A stretch of 64,000 nt of DNA from Mesorhizobium_B sp963522145. Its GTDB lineage: Bacteria; Pseudomonadota; Alphaproteobacteria; Rhizobiales; Rhizobiaceae. The notes beneath the pieces were generated by a model. That model saw only the letters and a list, made by a program, of their open reading frames with translations, had not been told where the DNA came from and ran no database searches. The stretch lies in contig CAUQXI010000001.1 in assembly GCA_963522145.1 (NCBI GenBank), positions 315,082-379,081 on the forward strand, read 5' to 3'. Made by a program: the position numbers and the translations under genes. Positions 51,058 to 58,466 of this stretch are shown in pieces; position 1 is the stretch's first letter, and each line of letters begins with the position of its first letter.

Positions 51058-51888
51058 ATGCAAGCATTCTTGAAGCGGCTGCTGTTGGCCGCAGTCGCAG
51101 CCGGAGGGGTCAATCATGCCTTGGCCGCCGACATGCCGGAGCCGGTTCCGGAGCAGGCGCCGGAAGTCGTTTATCAGGACGCCTCATATGGCGGCTGGTA
51201 CATCCGCGGCGATATCGATTATCATGATCCCAAATTCCGGGGCGCGGACTACATCACTTATGGCACGCCTCCGAGCGTCGAGAGCTTCGACTCGGGCGAC
51301 CTGAAGGGCGCCTTCTCGGCAGGCGCGGGCGTCGGCTACCAGATGACCGAGCATTTCCGCGCCGACTTCACGGCCGACTACTGGTTCAAGTCGCGCTTCA
51401 CGGGCAGCACCTCCTGCGACGATGATTGCGAATCGACCGATACCAGCAAGATGTCCGCCCTGCTGCTGCTCGCCAACGCCTATGTCGACCTCGGCACATG
51501 GCATGGCGTCACGCCTTACCTGGGCGCGGGCATCGGCGGCGCTCGCGTGAAGTGGGACGACCTGACCAACGAGATCGACGGCTTCGACCAGGATCATGGC
51601 GGCAACACCAACTGGCGCTTCGCCTATGCGCTGATGGCCGGCGCCTCCTACTGCCTGACCGACAAGCTGTCGCTGGACGGCGGCTACCGCTTCAGCCGCA
51701 TTCATGGCGGACGGATGTTCGACTATAATGGGGAGGGTGATGTCATCGGAGCAGGCCCTGGCGACGACAAGGGCTTCAACACGCACGAGGTTCGTGCCGG
51801 CCTGCGCTACCAGCTCGGCCAGGGCACCAACAGCTGCTCGACCCCGGTGGCCTACGAGCCGGCGCCTGAGCCCGTCTACACGAAGTAA
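51058..51888 (+). CDS. Omp25-like outer-membrane beta-barrel protein 1
   Basis: This 276-residue protein has a signal peptide (about 1-23, ending NHALA) before ADMPEPVPEQ and a barrel of alternating strands: GGWYIRGDIDYHD, GAGVGYQMTEHFRADFTADYWF, NAYVDLGTWHGVTPYLGAGIGGARV and THEVRAGLRYQLG. This is the porin/Omp25-31 opacity type. Unusually, about 20 Pro/Thr-rich residues follow the last strand, and a loop has SCDDDCES. A terminator follows. Confidence 0.85.
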   Translation: MQAFLKRLLLAAVAAGGVNHALAADMPEPVPEQAPEVVYQDASYGGWYIRGDIDYHDPKFRGADYITYGTPPSVESFDSGDLKGAFSAGAGVGYQMTEHFRADFTADYWFKSRFTGSTSCDDDCESTDTSKMSALLLLANAYVDLGTWHGVTPYLGAGIGGARVKWDDLTNEIDGFDQDHGGNTNWRFAYALMAGASYCLTDKLSLDGGYRFSRIHGGRMFDYNGEGDVIGAGPGDDKGFNTHEVRAGLRYQLGQGTNSCSTPVAYEPAPEPVYTK

Positions 51889-51906
51889 TCTTCCAGTCTT
51901 CAGCCA

Positions 51907-51936
51907 CGCCGCTCGGATCATCCGGGCGGCGTTTTT
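51907..51936 (+). terminator. Intrinsic terminator after barrel 1
   Basis: CGCCGC-T-CGG (51907-51916) pairs with CCG-G-GCGGCG (51922-51931), then TTTTT. Confidence 0.88.
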
Positions 51937-51993
51937 GCGTGCAGCATTCAAGCTCGCCTTTTGGCTCAGCTCTTCGGTAAGTTCTTGTTAGCC

Positions 51994-52009
51994 TTAACGC
52001 GCATTTAAC
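51994..52009 (+). promoter_or_regulatory. Perfect CtrA box upstream of outer-membrane barrel 2
   Basis: TTAA (51994-51997), seven bases, TTAAC (52005-52009), 72 bases before ATG 52081. A third, inverted GGTTAA at 52016-52021 makes TTAACC-N5-GGTTAA with the second half-site. Confidence 0.75.
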
Positions 52010-52080
52010 CTTCATGGTTAACAATCCTCCTCAACAGAACAGCTGGTTCCGCCCAGCCTCTTGCTTCGGGGAATTTGATC

Positions 52081-52962
52081 ATGTCGCTCAAGCCCAGCCT
52101 CGCGCGTCTTATCGCAACCTGCCTGCTGCTTCAGGCATCGTCGGCACTGGCCGCGGACTACGACCCGCCGATCTTCGTGGATGACGCCCCGGAATATACA
52201 CCGGTGGAGGTTGGATCGGGCTGGTATCTGCGCGGCGACATCGGCGCTTCCGTCAATCATCCGTTCGAGCATTCGGAGTCGGGTGACTTCGACACCGGCG
52301 AGTTCGACGAGGACAGCACTCTTCTGACCGGCGGGATCGGCATCGGTTACCACATCAACGATTACCTCCGCACCGAGGTGAATTTCGGCATTCTTCCGAG
52401 CAGCGAGTTTTCCCGCGAGTTCCTGACCACCTGCTCGGGGCTGGAAACCGTGACGATCACCGATCCCGATGATGGCGTCACCTCCGACACCAATCCGAGC
52501 ACCCGGCCCTGCGAGGGTTCAGACGAAAGCAGCAACAAGTCATACAGCCTGCTTGCCAATGCCTACCTCGATCTCGGCACCTATGTCGGCTTCACGCCCT
52601 ATATCGGCGGCGGCGCGGGCGTCGTTTACAGCAAACTGAGAAGCGCTGACGGCGACCTCGACTGCCAGGATTCGTCGACATCCTCGACCGCGGGTGGCAC
52701 GACCACCGACGTTTCCTTCAACTGCTATGACAGCGACGTTTATGAGGGCTCGGTCACCTCGGACGGTCAGTATGAATTCGCCTACGCGCTCGGAGCGGGG
52801 CTCGCCTACAAGGTCAGCGACAATGTTTCGCTCGACCTCAACTACCAGTATCTGAACGTCCCTTCCGCGCGCTATGTCGATGTCGAGGACGGCAATGTCG
52901 TCTTCAAAGAAGGCGTGGATCACCATCAGGTCCGCGTCGGCCTGCGCTACGATCTCTGGTGA
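52081..52962 (+). CDS. Omp25-like outer-membrane beta-barrel protein 2
   Basis: From ATG 52081 the protein is 293 residues with a signal peptide (about 1-22, ending SSALA). Strands include SGWYLRGDIGASV, GGIGIGYHINDYLRTEVNFGI, NAYLDLGTYVGFTPYIGGGAG, FAYALGAGLAYKVSDNVSLDLNYQY and the terminal HHQVRVGLRYDLW ending in aromatic Trp as BamA substrates do. Loops contain Cys in TTCSG, RPCEG, LDCQD and FNCYD. It is a tandem paralogue-like neighbour of barrel 1 with the same promoter motif. Confidence 0.85.
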   Translation: MSLKPSLARLIATCLLLQASSALAADYDPPIFVDDAPEYTPVEVGSGWYLRGDIGASVNHPFEHSESGDFDTGEFDEDSTLLTGGIGIGYHINDYLRTEVNFGILPSSEFSREFLTTCSGLETVTITDPDDGVTSDTNPSTRPCEGSDESSNKSYSLLANAYLDLGTYVGFTPYIGGGAGVVYSKLRSADGDLDCQDSSTSSTAGGTTTDVSFNCYDSDVYEGSVTSDGQYEFAYALGAGLAYKVSDNVSLDLNYQYLNVPSARYVDVEDGNVVFKEGVDHHQVRVGLRYDLW

Positions 52963-52984
52963 GCCTTCTTTGCTGGTCGAAGCG

Positions 52985-53006
52985 AGGCGGGCCGCTGCGC
53001 CCGCCT
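52985..53006 (+). terminator. Hairpin after barrel 2
   Basis: AGGCGGGC (52985-52992) pairs with GCCCGCCT (52999-53006). The following TCTA is a weak T-tract. Confidence 0.6.
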
Positions 53007-53103
53007 TCTACGTTTGCGGGATGTTCCCTGCCACTCACACGCATGACAAAGTTTTTGCTCTTGACGGCGAGGGCTCGCGTCTTCTAACGCCCGTCGCGGG
53101 CCA

Positions 53104-53141
53104 CCCCTCCCCAACGAGGGGCTTGCTATCTGGAAGGATAG
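53104..53141 (+). promoter_or_regulatory. serC-type leader RNA motif
   Basis: Two adjacent hairpins precede serC: CCCCTC/GAGGGG (53104-53109, 53116-53121), then GCTTG, then CTATC/GATAG (53126-53130, 53137-53141). The second loop contains GGAAGG, the serC Shine-Dalgarno. This matches my recollection of the serC motif described for alphaproteobacterial serC-serA operons; its ligand, if any, is not established. Confidence 0.55.
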
Positions 53142-53148
53142 AACCGCG

Positions 53149-54309
53149 ATGAGCACGCACCCAAAGCCGGCAATGCGCCCGGCCAATCCCCAATTTTCGT
53201 CTGGTCCCTGCGCCAAGCGTCCCGGTTGGACGCTCGATGCTCTTTCCGATGCGGCGCTCGGGCGCTCGCATCGCGCCAAGCTCGGCAAGGCCAAGCTCGA
53301 GGAAGCGATAGCGCTCACGCGCGAGGTTCTCCAGGTTCCCGAAACCCACCGCATCGGCATCGTGCCGGCTTCGGATACCGGAGCGGTCGAAATGGCGATG
53401 TGGTCGCTGCTGGGCGCGCGGCCCGTCACCATGCTCGCCTGGGAAAGCTTTGGCTCGGGCTGGGTGACGGATGTCGTCAAGCAGTTGAAGCTTTCCGACG
53501 CCCGCGTGGTCGAGGCGCCCTATGGTCAGCTGCCTGATCTCGGCTCCGTCGATTTCTCCGGTGACGTGGTGTTCACCTGGAACGGCACGACCTCCGGCGT
53601 GCGCGTGCCGAACGCCGACTTCATCCCGGCCGACCGACAGGGACTGACCATCTGCGACGCGACCTCGGCGGCGTTCGCGCAGGCGCTCGATTTCGCCAAG
53701 CTCGATGTGGTCACCTTCTCCTGGCAGAAGGTGCTGGGTGGGGAGGGCGCGCATGGCGTGCTGATCCTTGGCCCCCGCGCCGTCGAGCGGCTGGAAAGCT
53801 ACAAGCCGGCCTGGCCGCTGCCGAAGATTTTCCGGCTGACCTCGGGCGGCAAGCTGATCGAGGGCATCTTCAAGGGCGAAACGATCAACACGCCGTCCAT
53901 GCTCTGCGTGGAGGATTATCTCGACGCGCTTCGCTGGGCAAAGAGCATCGGAGGACTGCCGGCGCTGATCGCGCGGGCCGACGCCAATGCCGCAGCGCTC
54001 GATCGCTTCGTGCAGGGCTCAGCCTGGCTCGGCCACCTGGCAGAGAAGCCCGAAACGCGTTCCAACACCTCCGTCTGCCTGACCATCACCGATCCCGCGA
54101 TCGCGGATCGGGCGGCGTTCGCCAAGTCTCTCGCCTCCCTGCTCGAAAAGGAAGGTGCCGCCTTCGACATCGGCTCCTATCGCGATGCGCCGGCCGGCCT
54201 GCGCATCTGGTGCGGAGCGACAGTGGAAACGGCCGATATCGAGGCCCTGCTATCCTGGCTTGATTGGGCTTATGCCTCGGCCAAGGCGGCCCTCAGGGCT
54301 GCCGCCTAA
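53149..54309 (+). CDS. serC: Phosphoserine aminotransferase
   Basis: This 386-residue fold-type I PLP enzyme of the alphaproteobacterial class starts with RPANPQFSSGPCAKRPGW. It has HRIGIVPASDTGAVEMAMWS, VFTWNGTTSGVRVPN, the PLP lysine in VVTFSWQKVLGGEGAHGVLILGP and TINTPSMLCVEDYLDAL. It makes 3-phosphoserine from phosphohydroxypyruvate and glutamate. It sits under the serC leader and 105 bases before serA. Confidence 0.96.
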   Translation: MSTHPKPAMRPANPQFSSGPCAKRPGWTLDALSDAALGRSHRAKLGKAKLEEAIALTREVLQVPETHRIGIVPASDTGAVEMAMWSLLGARPVTMLAWESFGSGWVTDVVKQLKLSDARVVEAPYGQLPDLGSVDFSGDVVFTWNGTTSGVRVPNADFIPADRQGLTICDATSAAFAQALDFAKLDVVTFSWQKVLGGEGAHGVLILGPRAVERLESYKPAWPLPKIFRLTSGGKLIEGIFKGETINTPSMLCVEDYLDALRWAKSIGGLPALIARADANAAALDRFVQGSAWLGHLAEKPETRSNTSVCLTITDPAIADRAAFAKSLASLLEKEGAAFDIGSYRDAPAGLRIWCGATVETADIEALLSWLDWAYASAKAALRAAA

Positions 54310-54414
54310 GCTCTTTCCAACACGCGCTTCTTTTCTGGGTAAGCCGTCTTCCCCGCGCTGGGAATGACTGCCGCAGAGTGGAGCGGAACATCCTCCCTTC
54401 TTTCAGGATACCCC

Positions 54415-56010
54415 ATGCCCCGCGTTCTTGTTTCCGACAAGCTTTCTCCCACCGCCGTCCAGATCTTCAAGGATCGCGGCGTCGATGTCGATTATCTGCC
54501 CGACCTCGGCAAGGACAAGGAAGCGCTGCTTGCCCGGATCGGCGACTATGACGGTCTCGCCATCCGCTCCGCCACCAAGGCCACGGAAAAGCTCATTGCC
54601 GCCGCCCGCAAGCTCAAGGTCATCGGCCGCGCCGGCATCGGCGTGGACAATGTGGACATCCCCGCCGCCTCCCGGCGCGGCATCATCGTGATGAACACGC
54701 CTTTCGGCAATTCGATCACCACCGCCGAGCACGCGATCGCGCTGATGTTCGCGCTTGCCCGTGAACTGCCGGAAGCGAACGCCTCCACCAAAGGGGGCAA
54801 GTGGGAAAAGAACCGCTTCATGGGCGTGGAGATTACCGGCAAGGTGCTGGGCGTGATCGGCTGCGGCAATATCGGGTCGATCGTGGCCGCGCGGGGCGTC
54901 GGGCTAAAGATGCGGGTGCTCGCTTTCGACCCGTTCCTGTCGGAAGGCCGAGCCTCGGAGCTGGGCGTGGAAAAGGTCGAGCTGGACGATCTTTTCGCCC
55001 GCGCGGACTTCATCACGCTGCACACGCCGATGACCGACCGGACACGCGGCATCATCGACGCGGGCGCGATCGCCAAGATGAAGACGGGCGTTCGCATCAT
55101 CAATTGCGCGCGAGGCGGGCTCGTGGTCGAGGCCGACCTCGTGGAGGCGCTGAAGAGCGGCAAGGTGGCGGGTGCGGGCATCGACGTGTTCGAAACCGAG
55201 CCGGCCACGGAGAACCCGCTGTTCGGCATGGAGAATGTGGTCGCCACGCCCCATCTGGGCGCGTCCACCACCGAAGCACAGGAGAATGTGGCGCTCCAGG
55301 TGGCCGAGCAGATGTCGGACTACCTGATCAAGGGCGCCGTCTCCAATGCCATCAACATGCCCTCGATCACTGCTGAGGAAGCACCCAGGCTGAAGCCCTT
55401 CATCAAGCTCGCGGAAGTGCTCGGCGCCTTTGTCGGGCAGGTGACGGAAGAGGCGATCGCGGAAGTCGAGATCCTGTTCGACGGCGCGACTGCCACAATG
55501 AACACGCGCGCGCTGGTTTCGGCGGCACTGGCCGGGCTGATCCGCCCGCAGGTGGCGGACGTCAACATGGTGTCCGCGCCGATCATGGCGAAAGAGCGCG
55601 GCGTCATCGTGTCCGAGATCCGGCGCGACAAGTCAGGCGTGTTCGACGGCTACATCAAGCTGACCGTGAAAACGGCGAAGCAGACGCGCTCGATCGCCGG
55701 CACCTGCTTTTCGGACGGCAAGCCACGCTTCATCCAGATCAAGAACATCAATCTCGATGCGGAGGTGGGCAGCCACATGCTTTACACCACCAATGCCGAC
55801 GCGCCCGGCATCGTCGGCCTTCTCGGCACGATCTGCGGAAGGAACGGCGTCAACATCGCCAATTTCCAGCTCGGCCGCGACGAGCCCGGCGGCAACGCGA
55901 TCGCGCTGCTCTATCTCGACGCGCCGTTCCCCGAAAAGGTGCTGGCGGAATTGCGCGCGGATGAGCGGATCGCATCCGCCAAGCGGTTGGCCTTCGACGT
56001 GGTGGCGTAA
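54415..56010 (+). CDS. serA: D-3-phosphoglycerate dehydrogenase
   Basis: From ATG 54415 the protein is 531 residues. NAD-binding GVIGCGNIGSIVAARG is near 147-162, the catalytic Arg is in IINCARGGLVVEAD, Glu in FETEPATENPLF, and His in VATPHLGASTTEAQENV. An intervening ASB domain and a C-terminal ACT domain (HMLYTTNADAPGIVGLLGTI) mark the long, serine-regulated form. It starts serine synthesis from 3-phosphoglycerate. An in-frame ATG at 54364 is upstream of the family N-terminus. Confidence 0.97.
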   Translation: MPRVLVSDKLSPTAVQIFKDRGVDVDYLPDLGKDKEALLARIGDYDGLAIRSATKATEKLIAAARKLKVIGRAGIGVDNVDIPAASRRGIIVMNTPFGNSITTAEHAIALMFALARELPEANASTKGGKWEKNRFMGVEITGKVLGVIGCGNIGSIVAARGVGLKMRVLAFDPFLSEGRASELGVEKVELDDLFARADFITLHTPMTDRTRGIIDAGAIAKMKTGVRIINCARGGLVVEADLVEALKSGKVAGAGIDVFETEPATENPLFGMENVVATPHLGASTTEAQENVALQVAEQMSDYLIKGAVSNAINMPSITAEEAPRLKPFIKLAEVLGAFVGQVTEEAIAEVEILFDGATATMNTRALVSAALAGLIRPQVADVNMVSAPIMAKERGVIVSEIRRDKSGVFDGYIKLTVKTAKQTRSIAGTCFSDGKPRFIQIKNINLDAEVGSHMLYTTNADAPGIVGLLGTICGRNGVNIANFQLGRDEPGGNAIALLYLDAPFPEKVLAELRADERIASAKRLAFDVVA

Positions 56011-56023
56011 GCGCGCTTCGGGA

Positions 56024-56914
56024 TCAAGCCGCCGTCCGCCTGCCGCTCCACTCGGCGAGCCCGATCCCGCCGAGCGCCATGGCCATGGCAACAGGGTGGT
56101 AGGGGTGAAGTGCCTCGCCCAGCATCGCGATGGAAAGCAGGGTGCCGAAGATGGGCACGAGGTTGATGAACAGCCCGGCACGATTGGCGCCGACGAGTTC
56201 GACGCCGCGAATATAGAAGGCCTGGGCGAGTAAGGATGGAAACAACGCGGTATAGGCGATGATGCCCCATCCTTGCGCATCCGGCACGATGCCATGCCCT
56301 AAGGCAAATTCCGCGGCTACGAACGGCAACGACGACAAGAATGCGCTTCCGGTAAGCGCGATCATCAGGCTCAACCAGTGGACCTGGGGGCGGAAGCGAA
56401 GCAGCACCGTGTAGGCGGCGTAAACCGCTACGGCGACGAGCATGAGCGCGTCGCCGAAATTGACATCCAGCGCCAGGAGCCGCGCAGGCTCGCCGTGCGC
56501 GGCGGTCAGGATGACGCCGAGGATGGAAAGCGTGAAGCCGGCTGCCTGTCCCCCTGTCATGCGCTGGCGGAAGAACACGAAGTTCCCGAGAAAGATCAGC
56601 ATTGGAATGCCGGCCTGCTCAATGGAGGCGTTGATCGCCGTGGTGAAGGTCAGCGCGGCATAGAGCGCCACGTTGAACAGGCAGAAGCCGACAAAGCCCA
56701 GAAATGCCAGGAACGGGAGGCGCGTTCTCATCAGCGGCCAGTCCGCCGCCAACCGCTTGCGACCGATCAGCCAGAGCAGCGCGAAGCCGATCCCCCAGCG
56801 CGCAGCCGTCAGCAGCATAGGCGAGACGTGATCCACGGCGAGCTTTCCCGCCACGCTGTTGCCGCCCCAGAACAGGGTGGTGAGAAGAAGCAGGGCGTAG
56901 GCGACGATGTGCAT
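56024..56914 (-). CDS. EamA/DMT-family transporter
   Basis: From ATG at 56912-56914 the protein is 296 residues with ten hydrophobic helices in two EamA repeats: LLLLTTLFWGGNSVAGKLAVDHVSPMLLTAARW and, in the second half, GWGIIAYTALFPSLLAQAFYIRGVELVGANRAGLF. EamA carriers export amino acids or metabolites; this one's substrate is unknown. It lies convergent to serA with a 13-base gap. Confidence 0.88.
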   Translation of the reverse strand: MHIVAYALLLLTTLFWGGNSVAGKLAVDHVSPMLLTAARWGIGFALLWLIGRKRLAADWPLMRTRLPFLAFLGFVGFCLFNVALYAALTFTTAINASIEQAGIPMLIFLGNFVFFRQRMTGGQAAGFTLSILGVILTAAHGEPARLLALDVNFGDALMLVAVAVYAAYTVLLRFRPQVHWLSLMIALTGSAFLSSLPFVAAEFALGHGIVPDAQGWGIIAYTALFPSLLAQAFYIRGVELVGANRAGLFINLVPIFGTLLSIAMLGEALHPYHPVAMAMALGGIGLAEWSGRRTAA

Positions 56915-57116
56915 GAACCGGCGATAATCGCTGGCGAGGATTCGCGATAGAGAGTTGCGCCTCTTCCTCCGTTCAGAATGGCGCCCTCCGCGAAGGGGCG
57001 CGCGAGAAAATACGTGCGCCCCGGCTATTCGGCTAAACAAGGGTCGCGAGAGCGAAAATCTGACGCTATAGAAGCCGCGCCCTTTTCAGGGCCTTCATGC
57101 AAGGGAAGATTTCGCA

Positions 57117-58415
57117 ATGGCCAATGTGGTGGTCGTCGGCTCGCAGTGGGGCGATGAAGGCAAAGGCAAGATCGTGGACTGGCTGTCCGAGCGCGCCGAT
57201 GTGGTGGTGCGCTTCCAGGGCGGGCACAATGCCGGCCACACGCTGGTGGTGGGCGGCGTCACCTACAAGCTTTCGCTGCTGCCTTCGGGCATCGTGCGGC
57301 TGGGCAAGCTCTCGATCATCGGCAATGGCGTGGTGTTCGATCCGCATGCCTTTGTTTCGGAAGCCGGTCGTCTGCGCGAGCAGGGGGTCGAGATCACGCC
57401 CGAATGCCTGAAGATCGCCGAAAACACTGCGCTGATCCTGTCCGTGCATCGTGAACTCGACGGGTTCCGCGAGGATGCCGCGTCGCAGGCCGGCACCAAG
57501 ATTGGCACGACCCGCCGGGGCATCGGGCCGGCCTATGAGGACAAGGTCGGCCGGCGAGCGATCCGGGTAATGGATCTTGCGGACCGCGACACGCTGCCGG
57601 CGAAGGTCGACCGGCTTCTCACCCATCACAACGCGCTCCGCCGTGGCCTGGGCCATGAGGAAGTGGCGCTTGAAACGCTGCTCGCCGAACTCGATTCCGT
57701 GGCAGACAAGATCCTGCCTTTCATGGACCGGGTTTGGAAGGTTCTGGACGAGCAAAGGGGCCGGGGCGCGCGCATCCTGTTCGAGGGCGCGCAGGGCACG
57801 CTGCTCGACATCGATCACGGGACCTATCCCTTCGTGACCTCTTCCAACACCATCTCGGGTCAGGCGGCGACCGGCGCCGGCGTCGGTCCCGGCGCGATCG
57901 GCTATGTTCTGGGCATCACCAAGGCCTACACCACGCGGGTGGGCGAGGGGCCTTTTCCCACCGAGCAGCAGAACGAGGTGGGCGAGTTCCTCGGCACAAA
58001 GGGTCATGAATTCGGCACGGTGACGGGGCGCAAGCGCCGCTGCGGCTGGTTCGACGCCGTGCTGGTGCGCCAGGCGGTGGCGCTCAACGGCATCCACGGC
58101 ATCGCGCTGACCAAGCTCGACGTGCTGGATGGGCTTGATGAGATCAAGGTTTGCACGGCTTATCGCCTCGATGGCGAGGTGATCGACTATCTGCCGGCCG
58201 CGCAGGGCGCGCAGGCGCGGGTGGAGCCGATCTACGAGACGCTGGAAGGCTGGAAGGGCACGACAGCCGGTGCGCGCTCGTGGAGCCAGTTGCCGGCGCA
58301 GGCCGTCAAGTATGTTCGTTACATCGAGGAACTGATCGGCGCGCCCGTCGCCTTGCTTTCAACAAGTCCGGAGCGCGAAGACACAATTCTTGTGACCGAC
58401 CCGTTTCGGGATTAG
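57117..58415 (+). CDS. purA: Adenylosuccinate synthetase
   Basis: This 432-residue protein begins MANVVVVGSQWGDEGKGKIVDWL (P-loop GDEGKGK, about 12-18). It has VRFQGGHNAGHTLVVGG, GTTRRGIGPAYEDKVGRRAIR, FEGAQGTLLDIDHGTYPFVTSSN and TVTGRKRRCGWFDAVL. It joins IMP and aspartate with GTP on the way to AMP. With purE and purK it is one of three purine genes in the window, though far from them. Confidence 0.98.
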   Translation: MANVVVVGSQWGDEGKGKIVDWLSERADVVVRFQGGHNAGHTLVVGGVTYKLSLLPSGIVRLGKLSIIGNGVVFDPHAFVSEAGRLREQGVEITPECLKIAENTALILSVHRELDGFREDAASQAGTKIGTTRRGIGPAYEDKVGRRAIRVMDLADRDTLPAKVDRLLTHHNALRRGLGHEEVALETLLAELDSVADKILPFMDRVWKVLDEQRGRGARILFEGAQGTLLDIDHGTYPFVTSSNTISGQAATGAGVGPGAIGYVLGITKAYTTRVGEGPFPTEQQNEVGEFLGTKGHEFGTVTGRKRRCGWFDAVLVRQAVALNGIHGIALTKLDVLDGLDEIKVCTAYRLDGEVIDYLPAAQGAQARVEPIYETLEGWKGTTAGARSWSQLPAQAVKYVRYIEELIGAPVALLSTSPEREDTILVTDPFRD

Positions 58416-58466
58416 ACAATTATTTGCGGAGCGCGCCTCAAGCGAGCCCCTTAGGCAGAAAGATCA

